NCBI GenBank assembly: GCA_025360945.1 | Contig: JANYBE010000204.1 | Coordinates: 1 to 14,054 of the forward strand | Length of the DNA stretch: 14,054 nt | Source of the DNA: Rhizobacter sp. | GTDB lineage: Bacteria > Pseudomonadota > Gammaproteobacteria > Burkholderiales > Burkholderiaceae_C | Reading direction: 5' to 3' | Shown: positions 6,336 to 13,180 of the stretch, piece by piece | Layout: each line of letters begins with the position of its first letter | Position numbering within the stretch: position 1 is the stretch's first letter | The notes under the pieces: generated by a model | The model's input: only the letters and a program-made list of their open reading frames with translations | Database searches by the model: none | Told to the model about the DNA's origin: nothing | Program-made: the position numbers and the translations under genes

Positions 6336-7301
6336 TCAAGCGCCCGCCAGCACCCGCGCGAACTTCGCCGTATCCACATTGCCACCGGTGAGCGCGACGC
6401 CGATGCGTCGCCCCTGCCAGCGCTCGCGCTGAAGCAGCACGCCGGCCAGCGAGGCCGCACCGGCGCCTTCGGCAACGTTGTGGGTGTCGGCGAAGAGGGC
6501 GCGCATCGCATCGGCCACGTGGTCGTCCGTCACCGCGATCACGTCGTCGACCTCGCGCCGGATCACCGCAAGCGCCTGCTCATCCGGCACGCGGCAGGCC
6601 ATGCCGTCGGCGAGCTCGGTCGTCACCGGTGCCTCGATCGCACGGCCGGCGCGGAACGACTGCTGGTACGCGGCCGCGTGCGCCGAAACCACGCCGATGA
6701 TGCGGGTGCGAGCACCGACATGCGCGCGCGCCGCGGCGCAGGCACAGATGCCCGAGCCCTGCCCGATCGGCACGAACACCGCCTCGGGTGCGTAGCCGGG
6801 CGCGAACGACTCGAAGAATTCGATCCAGTAGGTCGCGACGCCGCGCACCAGGTCGTCATGGAACGACGGCACCATGTGCAGATCGAGCTCGTGCGCGAGC
6901 CTCGCTGCGTGCTCGCGCGCGGCCTGGAAATCGTCGCCATGCTCGAGCAGCTCGACGCCGAGCGCACGCATAGCGGCGTTCTTCTCGACCGAGTTACCGT
7001 GCGGCACGACGATGGTGGCTTGCAAGCCGTGGCGCCGCGCGCAAAAGCCGACCGATTGGCCGTGGTTGCCGCGTGTAGCGCTGACGACCCCGTGCAACCC
7101 GGGTTCCCGACGGCGCAGCGCATCGAAGTAGACTAGCCCGCCGCGCAGCTTGAACGCGCCGACGGCTGTATGGTTCTCGTGCTTGACCCAGACCTGCGCA
7201 CCGACGCGCTGGTCGAGCAGCGGCCAGCGCTGCTGCGGCGTGGGCGGCATGGCCTCGCGCACGATGCGCATCGCGTCGAGCATCTGCTGGGGTTCGAACA
7301 T
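6336..7301 (-). CDS. Serine/threonine dehydratase-like PLP enzyme (fold type II)
   Basis: This 321-residue protein is the length of single-domain (TdcB-like) dehydratases without a regulatory ACT domain. K51 in GAFKLRGG is the PLP lysine. RGNHGQS (78-84) is the substrate loop. PIGQGSGI (178-185) takes the place of the phosphate-binding tetraglycine loop, EGAGAASL (278-285) follows, and LTGGNVD (304-310) contributes the residue facing the pyridine nitrogen. Typical family members deaminate L-threonine or L-serine to 2-oxo acid and ammonia. The G-Q-G-S-G loop in place of GGGGL and the HENHTAVGAFK context differ from IlvA/TdcB, so the substrate may be another beta-hydroxy amino acid. It is the last gene of the MocR-linked operon, starting 3 bases after the VOC gene. 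Racemase or hydroxyaspartate dehydratase activity are alternatives. Confidence 0.9.
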   Translation of the reverse strand: MFEPQQMLDAMRIVREAMPPTPQQRWPLLDQRVGAQVWVKHENHTAVGAFKLRGGLVYFDALRRREPGLHGVVSATRGNHGQSVGFCARRHGLQATIVVPHGNSVEKNAAMRALGVELLEHGDDFQAAREHAARLAHELDLHMVPSFHDDLVRGVATYWIEFFESFAPGYAPEAVFVPIGQGSGICACAAARAHVGARTRIIGVVSAHAAAYQQSFRAGRAIEAPVTTELADGMACRVPDEQALAVIRREVDDVIAVTDDHVADAMRALFADTHNVAEGAGAASLAGVLLQRERWQGRRIGVALTGGNVDTAKFARVLAGA

Positions 7302-7304
7302 GGG

Positions 7305-7898
7305 TCAGGCTTTCGGCGAGGGGGCGTCGAGCCTGACTCGCCCACGCGGCGTGGCGAGCACCGCCGTCAACGACGACCCGGCGTCGCTCATTGCCTCGAG
7401 CCGCACGCCACTGGTGACCAGCGCATCGGTCGGGTGTGCGCCGGACCATTCGATCAGTGCGGGCGTCGCCCCACCGAGCAGTCGGTGACCGTCGGCGCGC
7501 ACCGTGATGCGCCAGCGCAGCGCGCCGCGCTCGCCCTGCATGACCTCGCCGCAGTCGACACCGCTGGCCAGCAGCGCGGCGCGCGTGGCATCGATGGCGT
7601 CGACACGCGCGACCCAGTGCACGAGCTGCGGTCCGCTTGCGAGCTGCTGCTGCAACTCTGCGTCGTCCAGATCGAACCAGCGCGCGTGGGCCGGGGCCGG
7701 CAGCGACGGGTCGACGGCGATGATTTCGGCGTAACTGCGCGGAAACGAAGTCGACGACACGTCGAACACGCGGTTGTGCGTACCCATCAAGACGTGCTGG
7801 CCACCGGCCGTCGGCCGCAGGCCAAGCGTCGCCTCGCACCAGTCCACGCCTTCATCCAGCGTGCGCGCTGCGATGACCAGATGGTCCAGCGTGAGCAT
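7305..7898 (-). CDS. VOC superfamily protein, glyoxalase-3-like domain
   Basis: This is a 197-residue protein. LDHLVIAARTLDEGVDWCEATLGLRP (start of the domain, residues 4-29) has the first beta-alpha unit and metal-ligand-type histidine (H6) of the vicinal-oxygen-chelate fold. HVLMGTHNRVF (35-45) and YAEIIAVDP (56-64) match the glyoxalase_3-like subgroup. LVHWVARVD (92-100) begins the second module. VOC proteins are metal-dependent isomerases, lyases or dioxygenases, or non-catalytic binding proteins. The reaction here is unknown. The start at 7898 is chosen because its ATG shares one base with the PhzF stop (TGATG) and the domain begins two residues later; an upstream start at 7925 would only add residues overlapping PhzF. 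Its place between PhzF and the dehydratase suggests action on a related small metabolite. Confidence 0.88.
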   Translation of the reverse strand: MLTLDHLVIAARTLDEGVDWCEATLGLRPTAGGQHVLMGTHNRVFDVSSTSFPRSYAEIIAVDPSLPAPAHARWFDLDDAELQQQLASGPQLVHWVARVDAIDATRAALLASGVDCGEVMQGERGALRWRITVRADGHRLLGGATPALIEWSGAHPTDALVTSGVRLEAMSDAGSSLTAVLATPRGRVRLDAPSPKA

Positions 7899-8734
7899 CA
7901 AAGGGCCAGCTCGCCGCGAACACAACTCACGCTACTGCCACCGACCCAGACCGTGTCGCCCTCGCGCGCGATGTGCACGCAGCCGGCGCGCGCCATACGA
8001 GTGCCCTGCGCCGCCACATACGATTCAGGCGCAATGCCGCTGGCCATCAGCCACTGCGCAAGGCTCGCGTTCAGGCTGCCAGTCACCGGGTCCTCGGGGA
8101 TGCCGATGGGTGCAGCGAAGGCGCGTACTTCGAACGCCCATTCGCTGCCGACCGCGTGGGGACCGATGACGCCGACCTTGGCCAGGCACTTCAACGCCGC
8201 ATGATTAGGCGCTAGCGCAAGCACGGTGTCCGCGCTGTCGAGCAACAGGCCGAGCCAGGTCGGGCCGTTGTCCAGCCACTGCGTAGCCTGCACTTGCGCG
8301 CGCGTCAGACTCAGCGCGGCAAGCACCGGCACGAGCTCGGCTTCGGCCACGTCACGACGACGCAACGCGGGCGCCGCGAACGCATTGCGCACACCATCGC
8401 GGCGGATGCGCACCAGGCCGACGCCGCATTGCTGCACGACCTCGCCGGCCGTGCGTGGCACGCCACCGGCCTCCAGCCACACGTGGCAGGTACCCAGCGT
8501 CGGATGACCGGCGAACGGCAGCTCGCCGCCAGGCGTGAAGATGCGCAGGCGGTAGTCGGCCGCTGGGTCGGTGGTCGGCAGCAGAAAGGTCGTCTCGCTC
8601 AGGTTGGTCCAGCGCGCGAAGGCCTGCATCTGCGCATCGCTCAGGCCGTGCGCGTCGTGCACGACCGCAAGCGGGTTGCCGAGCAGCGGCGTGTCCGTGA
8701 AGACATCGACCTGGGTGAAGCGGCGCCCGGTCAT
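7898..8734 (-). CDS. PhzF family isomerase/epimerase-like protein
   Basis: This 278-residue protein has the standard PhzF length and two-module diaminopimelate-epimerase-like fold. Visible signatures are the N-terminal QVDVFTDTPLLGNPLAVV, NLSETTF with E47 at the position of the catalytic glutamate in PhzF, IFTPGGELPFAGHPTLG (65-81), EDPVTGS (214-220) and AAQGTRMARAG (241-251). Characterised PhzF isomerises a dihydro-hydroxyanthranilate in phenazine synthesis. No phenazine genes are visible here, and most PhzF relatives have unknown substrates. The ATG overlaps the aminotransferase stop by 4 bases (ATGA), and its own stop overlaps the VOC start by 1 base, so it is translationally coupled on both sides. 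With a dehydratase and an aminotransferase as neighbours, an isomerase acting on an unsaturated or hydroxylated amino acid is a reasonable guess. Confidence 0.93.
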   Translation of the reverse strand: MTGRRFTQVDVFTDTPLLGNPLAVVHDAHGLSDAQMQAFARWTNLSETTFLLPTTDPAADYRLRIFTPGGELPFAGHPTLGTCHVWLEAGGVPRTAGEVVQQCGVGLVRIRRDGVRNAFAAPALRRRDVAEAELVPVLAALSLTRAQVQATQWLDNGPTWLGLLLDSADTVLALAPNHAALKCLAKVGVIGPHAVGSEWAFEVRAFAAPIGIPEDPVTGSLNASLAQWLMASGIAPESYVAAQGTRMARAGCVHIAREGDTVWVGGSSVSCVRGELAL

Positions 8735-9912
8735 GAATTAGCCTTCAGCGCCTGCGCCAGCATCGCCACACCGCGCTCGATCAGGTCCGGTGCGACCGTC
8801 ACGAACGACAGCCGCAACGTGTTCAGCCTCGGTGCCGATGCGAAGAACGCCGCCCCCGGCACATACGCCATGCCTCGCTCGACCGCTTTGGGCAGCAGCG
8901 CGACCGCGTCCACGCCTGCGGGCAACTCGACCCAGAAGAACATGCCGCCGCTGGGCACGGTCCAATAGCAGCCGGCGGGCATGTGCGCCTCGAGCGCGCC
9001 GCGCATTGCATCGCGATGCGCCTTGTAGCGGGCGTGGATCGTCGGCACGTGCTGGTCCAGGAAGCCGTTGCGGATCACCTCGTGTACGACACGCTGGTTG
9101 AAGCCCGGCGTGTGCAGGTCAGCCGCCTGCTTGGCCTGCAGCAGCTTTGGGCCCAGCGCCTGCGGCGCGATCACATAGCCCAGGCGCAACCCGGGCGCGA
9201 GCACCTTAGAGAACGAACCGAGGTAGACCGTGCCCTGGGCCCAACGCGAGGCCAGCGGCGCGGGTGGTTCAGCGTCAAACCACAGATCGCCGTAAGGGTT
9301 GTCTTCGACCAGCGGCAGGCCGTTGGCACGTGCCGCGTCGGTTAGCGCAGCGCGGCGCGCTTCGCCCATGCAGCGACCGCTCGGGTTCTGAAAGTTCGGC
9401 AGCACATAGAGAAAACGCGCGCCTTTCGCGGCGTTCAAGCCCTCGGGCAGCGGGCCGTGTTCATCGCACGCCACCGTCACGACCTCGGGCTCGTAGGGCG
9501 CAAAGGCCTGCAACGCACCGAGGTAGGTCGGCGCCTCGACCGCAATCGTGCTGCCTGCGTCGATCAAGACCTTGCCGACCAGGTCGAGCCCTTGCTGCGA
9601 GCCGGTCGTGATCAGCACCTGGGACGGGTCGACGATCACGCCCTTTTCGGCAACGTGCTGCGCGACCCACTCGCGCAGCGGGGCGTAGCCTTCGCTGGCC
9701 GCGTACTGCAAGGCCTCGCGTGGCGCGTCACGCAGTACGCGTGTGGTCGCCTCGCGCATCGCCTCGATCGGGAACGTATCGGGCGACGGCAGTCCGCCAG
9801 CCAGCGAGATGACACCGGGCCGTTCGGTGATCTTCAGGATCTCGCGGATGACCGACGGATTCATGCGCTCGGCGCGCCGCGCGAGCTGCCAGGGGGTGGA
9901 CAGAGAAGTCAT
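8731..9912 (-). CDS. Class I/II PLP-dependent aminotransferase (LysN/Aro8-like)
   Basis: This 393-residue fold-type-I aminotransferase has its PLP lysine at K236 in LGSFSKVLAPGLRLGY. Other cofactor and substrate residues are Y70 in QYAASEG, N176 in NFQNPSG, D204 in EDNPY and R367 in NTLRLSF (substrate carboxylate). The opening MNPSVIREILK and ISLAGGLPSPDTFP are typical of the 2-aminoadipate/aromatic/branched-chain aminotransferase group (LysN, Aro8). That group is also the closest catalytic relative of the MocR C-terminal domain. The ATG at 9912 shares one base with the stop of the upstream transporter gene (TGATG), which fixes the start; longer readings upstream would overlap the transporter in a non-homologous frame. 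Members usually use 2-oxoglutarate as amino acceptor and tolerate several hydrophobic or dicarboxylic amino acids, so the substrate is unresolved. Confidence 0.93.
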   Translation of the reverse strand: MTSLSTPWQLARRAERMNPSVIREILKITERPGVISLAGGLPSPDTFPIEAMREATTRVLRDAPREALQYAASEGYAPLREWVAQHVAEKGVIVDPSQVLITTGSQQGLDLVGKVLIDAGSTIAVEAPTYLGALQAFAPYEPEVVTVACDEHGPLPEGLNAAKGARFLYVLPNFQNPSGRCMGEARRAALTDAARANGLPLVEDNPYGDLWFDAEPPAPLASRWAQGTVYLGSFSKVLAPGLRLGYVIAPQALGPKLLQAKQAADLHTPGFNQRVVHEVIRNGFLDQHVPTIHARYKAHRDAMRGALEAHMPAGCYWTVPSGGMFFWVELPAGVDAVALLPKAVERGMAYVPGAAFFASAPRLNTLRLSFVTVAPDLIERGVAMLAQALKANS

Positions 9913-10829
9913 CACGGGTTCCCGGGTTTCAGGGGCTTCCGGGTTTGCGCGGGCATCTTCTTGCTCACGAAGACGACGGCGATCACGGCAAGCGAAAACA
10001 GCACGGTGGTCGGCTCGAGGCGTTCGCCGAGCACCGGCACCGCGAACAGCAGCGCGAGGAACGGCTGCACCAACTGCACCTGGCTGACGCGCACGGTGCC
10101 ACCGAGTGCCAGGCCGCGGTACCAGGCGAAGAAGCCCAGCCACATCGAAAACAGCGTCAGGTAGGTGAAGCCGCCCCAGGCACTCGCGCGCACCGGTTGG
10201 GTTGGCCAGATTGCCAGCGTCAACGGAAAAGTGATCGGCAGGCTCAGCACCAGCACCCAGCAGATCACCTGCTTGGCCGCAAGCTCGCTGGCCACGCGCG
10301 CGCCGGCGACGTAGCCGACCGCGGAGCTGAGTACGGCGAGCAACAGGAGACCGTCGGCCGGGGACAGGCGGCCACCGCCTTGGTATGCGGCGAAGCACAG
10401 CACAAAGGCGCAACCGAGCACGGCACAGGCCCAGAAGCCGTTCGACGGCCGCTGCCCGAAGTACACCGCCGCACCGATCGCGGTGGCCAGCGGCATCAGC
10501 CCGGTCACGACCGCGGCATGCATCGCGTCGACCTCGCGCAGCGCCAGACTCAAAAACAGCGGAAATCCGACCACCGTGCCCAGGGCCGAGGCCAGCAACG
10601 GCGCAACATGGCGCCGCTGCACACGCGGCGCCCCAGTGATCCAGAGGTAGATCACGCTGAGCACCCCCGCGAAAGCGGCCCGCCCGGCGGTGACGAACAA
10701 CGGCGGCAGCTGCGGGTCACTGGCCGGGCCGACGGCCAGGCGCGTCATCGGCAACGTCATCGCGAAGATGACGACACCGAGCAAGCCCAGCCACAGGCCG
10801 CGGACCTCGTTGCGCGCAGTCGAATCCAT
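9912..10829 (-). CDS. EamA/DMT-superfamily transporter (ten-helix drug/metabolite permease)
   Basis: This protein of about 305 residues is hydrophobic throughout, with roughly ten membrane spans arranged as two EamA repeats (near 8-145 and 155-290). An internal PLATAIGAAVYFGQRP stretch marks the end of repeat 1 and FLALLFAVPVLGERLEP marks repeat 2. The tail is basic (KKMPAQTRKP). DMT proteins of this size typically export amino acids, nucleosides or related metabolites across the inner membrane. I place the start at the ATG at 10829-10827; a GTG two codons upstream (10835) is also possible, and neither has a strong ribosome-binding site. It is the first gene of the five-gene operon and is divergent from a MocR regulator. 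This transporter-regulator pairing is often seen with MocR proteins and suggests efflux or uptake of the effector or its product. Confidence 0.9.
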   Translation of the reverse strand: MDSTARNEVRGLWLGLLGVVIFAMTLPMTRLAVGPASDPQLPPLFVTAGRAAFAGVLSVIYLWITGAPRVQRRHVAPLLASALGTVVGFPLFLSLALREVDAMHAAVVTGLMPLATAIGAAVYFGQRPSNGFWACAVLGCAFVLCFAAYQGGGRLSPADGLLLLAVLSSAVGYVAGARVASELAAKQVICWVLVLSLPITFPLTLAIWPTQPVRASAWGGFTYLTLFSMWLGFFAWYRGLALGGTVRVSQVQLVQPFLALLFAVPVLGERLEPTTVLFSLAVIAVVFVSKKMPAQTRKPLKPGNP

Positions 10830-10856
10830 GCTCACAGTCTACGTCGACACACCAGC

Positions 10857-10917
10857 ACAGAAACAGTACACTTTGCCACACACCGATTGTTTCTGTATCG
10901 GTATCCAAACCAATACA
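10857..10917. promoter_or_regulatory. Nested inverted repeats between divergent transporter and MocR genes, probable MocR operator
   Basis: ACAGAAACA (10857-10865) recurs as its exact reverse complement TGTTTCTGT (10888-10896), with half-site starts 31 bases apart, close to three helical turns. The right copy is itself flanked by a perfect ACCGAT (10882-10887) / ATCGGT (10897-10902) pair. TGTAT (10894-10898) is mirrored by ATACA (10913-10917). The region is markedly AT-richer than its surroundings. MocR/GabR-type dimers are known to bind paired, widely spaced half-sites between divergent genes, so autoregulation and control of the operon are inferred. Confidence 0.65.
10873..10901 (+). promoter_or_regulatory. 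Candidate promoter of the MocR gene
   Basis: TTGCCA (10873-10878, 5 of 6 matches to the -35 consensus) and TATCGG (10896-10901, weak -10) are separated by 17 bases. Transcription would begin about 10908, only some 13 bases before the GTG at 10921. The box lies within the repeat array, so a regulator bound there would block it, consistent with autorepression. I found no convincing promoter on the minus strand for the transporter operon, which may need activation. Confidence 0.35.
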
Positions 10918-10920
10918 AGC

Positions 10921-12363
10921 GTGCTCGACACTACTTTCGCCGACCTCTCCCCGCTCTCGCGCGAGGCCGACGCCACGCTCACCGAGCAACTCGCCGGGCG
11001 CTTTCGCGAACGCATCCGTCTGCGCCTGATCGCGCCGGGCGCGCGCCTGCCCTCGGTGCGCGAGTGCGCGCGTCGCCACGGCGTGAGCCCGCACACGGTA
11101 GTCGCGGCCTATGACCAGCTGCTTGCGCTCGGGCTCGTCGAGGCGCGCAAGCAGCGCGGCTTCTACGTGCGCGAGTGGGCCTCGCCGTGCGCCGCGCCCG
11201 GCTTCGATGCCGATCGCATACCGGTGCATCCGCTGCCGATCAGCGCGACCTCGCTGATCCGCGGCATGTTTCAGCCGCCCGGCGCTCGGCCGATGCCCGG
11301 CCTGGGCACGCTGCCGGCCGATTGGCTGGATCTGCCGCTACTCGCCGGCGCGCTGCGCAAGGTCACGGTCGGTGCGCAGCTCGGCGAGATGTCGCTTCGC
11401 TACGGCGAGCCTGCCGGCGAGTCGCGCCTGCGCCATGCGCTGTCTGCCAAGCTGATCGACTTCGGCGTCAGCGCGAAGCCGCAGCAGATCGTCACCACCG
11501 TCGGCGCTACGAACGCGCTCGACATTGTCACGCGCACGCTGCTGCGCGCCGGCGACAGCGTGCTCGTCGACGAGCCCGGCTGGTCGGTCGAGTACGCGCG
11601 TCTCGCGGCGCTCGGCCTGCGCGTGCTACCGGTACCGCGCGGCGAAGACGGCCCAGACCTGGCCGTGATGCAGCGCCTTATCGAGGCCCAGGAGCCGGCC
11701 CAGCGGCCGCGCCTGTACGTGACCGTCTCGGTACTGAGCAACCCGACCGGCGCGTCACTTTCGCTTCAGTCCGCGCACCGCGTGCTGCAACTGGCGCAGG
11801 CGCACGATCTGCACATCGTCGAGGACGACACGTACGCCCACCTCGCGCCCGCGCACCTGCCTCGCATGGCCGCGCTCGACGCGCTGGAGCGCACGATCTA
11901 CGTCTCGGGCTTCTCGAAGATCCTGGTGCCGAATTGGCGCGTCGGCTTCATCGCCGCGCCGTTGGCGCTCGTTGATCGCTTCGTCGACACCAAGTTGTTG
12001 ACCACGCTGACGACTCCCGGCATCACGGAGCAGGCGCTCGCCCACTGCCTGGAGCACGGCCTGCTGCGCCGGCACACCGAGCGCGTGATGGCCAAGCTCG
12101 CCGCGGCGCGCGCGCGCACCGTCAAGCTCGCCGAGGCACACGGCTGCCGCTTCGCGGCGCCACCGCGGGGTCTGTTCGGATGGGTCGACGTAGGGGTCGA
12201 CACCGAGCGGCTGGCGCAGGTGATGCTCGACGAATGGCTGATCGCGCCCGGGGCATTGTTCCATGCCACGCACCGGCCGACGACGCTGATGCGCATCAAC
12301 TTCGCGACCACCCAGGACCCGCGCTTCTGGCGCGCGCTGGACCGCGCGCGCTCGAATCTGTGA
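10921..12363 (+). CDS. MocR-type transcriptional regulator (GntR winged helix fused to aminotransferase-like domain)
   Basis: From the GTG at 10921 this is a 480-residue MocR/GabR-architecture protein. A GntR winged helix-turn-helix covers about 20-84 (LPSVRECARRHGVSPHTVVAAYDQL), a short linker follows, and a fold-type-I aminotransferase-like domain covers about 110-475. The PLP-binding residues are kept: K333 in VSGFSKILVP, N274 in LSNPTGA and D302 in EDDTYAHL, so PLP sensing is likely. The open frame extends upstream to 10690 but there runs over the divergent transporter gene. GTG 10921 fits the domain start but lacks a clear Shine-Dalgarno; an in-frame ATG at 10828 is an alternative. The inverted repeats just upstream are its probable operator. 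Its regulon is inferred to be the divergent five-gene operon, with an amino acid as possible effector. Confidence 0.93.
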   Translation: MLDTTFADLSPLSREADATLTEQLAGRFRERIRLRLIAPGARLPSVRECARRHGVSPHTVVAAYDQLLALGLVEARKQRGFYVREWASPCAAPGFDADRIPVHPLPISATSLIRGMFQPPGARPMPGLGTLPADWLDLPLLAGALRKVTVGAQLGEMSLRYGEPAGESRLRHALSAKLIDFGVSAKPQQIVTTVGATNALDIVTRTLLRAGDSVLVDEPGWSVEYARLAALGLRVLPVPRGEDGPDLAVMQRLIEAQEPAQRPRLYVTVSVLSNPTGASLSLQSAHRVLQLAQAHDLHIVEDDTYAHLAPAHLPRMAALDALERTIYVSGFSKILVPNWRVGFIAAPLALVDRFVDTKLLTTLTTPGITEQALAHCLEHGLLRRHTERVMAKLAAARARTVKLAEAHGCRFAAPPRGLFGWVDVGVDTERLAQVMLDEWLIAPGALFHATHRPTTLMRINFATTQDPRFWRALDRARSNL

Positions 12364-12366
12364 AGA

Positions 12367-12385
12367 AACCCGGTGCCGCGGGGTT
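12367..12385 (+). terminator. Weak hairpin just after the MocR stop codon
   Basis: AACCC (12367-12371) and GGGTT (12381-12385) can pair around a 9-base GC-rich loop, 3 bases after the regulator stop codon. There is no T-run, and the next gene starts about 40 bases further on the same strand, so transcription may well read through. It is recorded only because it is the sole structure in this 59-base gap. Confidence 0.2.
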
Positions 12386-12422
12386 GTCGTAACCGTTGGT
12401 GACGAGTAAGAATGCACGAGTT

Positions 12423-13169
12423 ATGAACGGCGAGCTCTTCGACTCCACCATTCCTTTCGGCGAGCCCGAGTTACTGAAGACGAGCGCCTACCGTCGTTAC
12501 CTCGACGAACTCGACGCCGACAGCACGCTCGGCGGGGATAGCTCGCGCCTGAACCAGCTCAGCCCGTCCTTGCAGGCCGATCTGCAGCGCGCCGACCAGC
12601 GTGGCGGCGTTTCCGAGACGGTCGAAGTGATCGCTGCCTGCGTAAGGCATTCCACACGGGTGACGGTTTACTTGCAGTGTGCCGGCAGGGTTCTGCCGCT
12701 GACCGTTTTCCCGCACGAACGGCTGGTGCACTGCCCGATGGATCTGAACGAATTCGTCGACCGCCACCTTGCACAAGCGCGGGTAATGCACCTGGAGCCC
12801 GCTGTGTTGCGCCCGCCCGGTGACTCCGAGCGCGAGCTGATCGGCGAGAGCCGCCTGTACCACCCGCTGACGCCGCTGCTTTGGGCGCTGGCGATGCGCG
12901 GGCCGCGCCGCGAACTATTGCCCGAGATCGCCGGGCCTGCCGTCTACCGCGTCGCACCCAGCCTGGACATGGCCACGGTGCCCGCCGCCGGCGCAATCAA
13001 ATCGGCGATCGAGCGGTTGCGCGCCAAGGCCGTGCCGCTGGCGAGCATTGCAGGCTGGCCTGCGTTCGACCGCGAGCGCGCCGCGCGGCTGCTCAACGCG
13101 CTGTACCTGCAGGCTGGGTTGATCGTCAGTCGTTCGCACCCGGACGCGGTGCGCGACGGCTGGTTCTAG
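12423..13169 (+). CDS. Conserved-looking protein of unknown function
   Basis: This is a protein of about 248 residues with no signal peptide or membrane segment, and I do not recognise its family. The N-terminal third is polar and acidic (FDSTIPFGEPELLKTSAYRR, residues 6-25). A middle beta-rich part (about 65-105) reads as a small domain: VIAACVRHSTRVTVYLQCAG, then LPLTVFPHERLVHCP. The C-terminal part (about 190-240) is helical: a helix (IKSAIERLRAK), a turn with SIAGWPAFDRERAARLLNALYLQAGLIVS, and a basic end. That helical end resembles a winged-helix-like module at the end of some uncharacterised betaproteobacterial proteins, a resemblance of pattern only. I chose the ATG at 12423; GTG 12399 and TTG 12396 are in-frame alternatives adding 8-9 residues. 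It follows the regulator by 59 bases and is convergent with uup at an 11-base gap. Codon use matches the surroundings, supporting a real gene. Confidence 0.75.
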   Translation: MNGELFDSTIPFGEPELLKTSAYRRYLDELDADSTLGGDSSRLNQLSPSLQADLQRADQRGGVSETVEVIAACVRHSTRVTVYLQCAGRVLPLTVFPHERLVHCPMDLNEFVDRHLAQARVMHLEPAVLRPPGDSERELIGESRLYHPLTPLLWALAMRGPRRELLPEIAGPAVYRVAPSLDMATVPAAGAIKSAIERLRAKAVPLASIAGWPAFDRERAARLLNALYLQAGLIVSRSHPDAVRDGWF

Positions 13170-13180
13170 CCGACTGCCGC

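Noticed and set aside
7170..8204. Long plus-strand open frame (344 codons) over the dehydratase, VOC and PhzF genes
   Set aside because: It is antisense to three recognisable genes and has no recognisable motif.
9913..10413. N-terminal extension of the aminotransferase frame beyond 9912
   Set aside because: The extra 167 residues overlap the transporter gene in another frame, are Arg-rich and match no aminotransferase N-terminus. The TGATG junction gives a natural start.
10690..10920. N-terminal extension of the MocR frame upstream of 10921
   Set aside because: It would overlap the divergent transporter gene and the operator repeats, and adds residues that do not belong to the GntR domain.
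9945..11114. Plus-strand open frame (389 codons) across the transporter gene and into the MocR gene
   Set aside because: Its product is Gln/His/Arg-rich without any domain. The opposite strand encodes a ten-helix transporter and the next frame encodes MocR.
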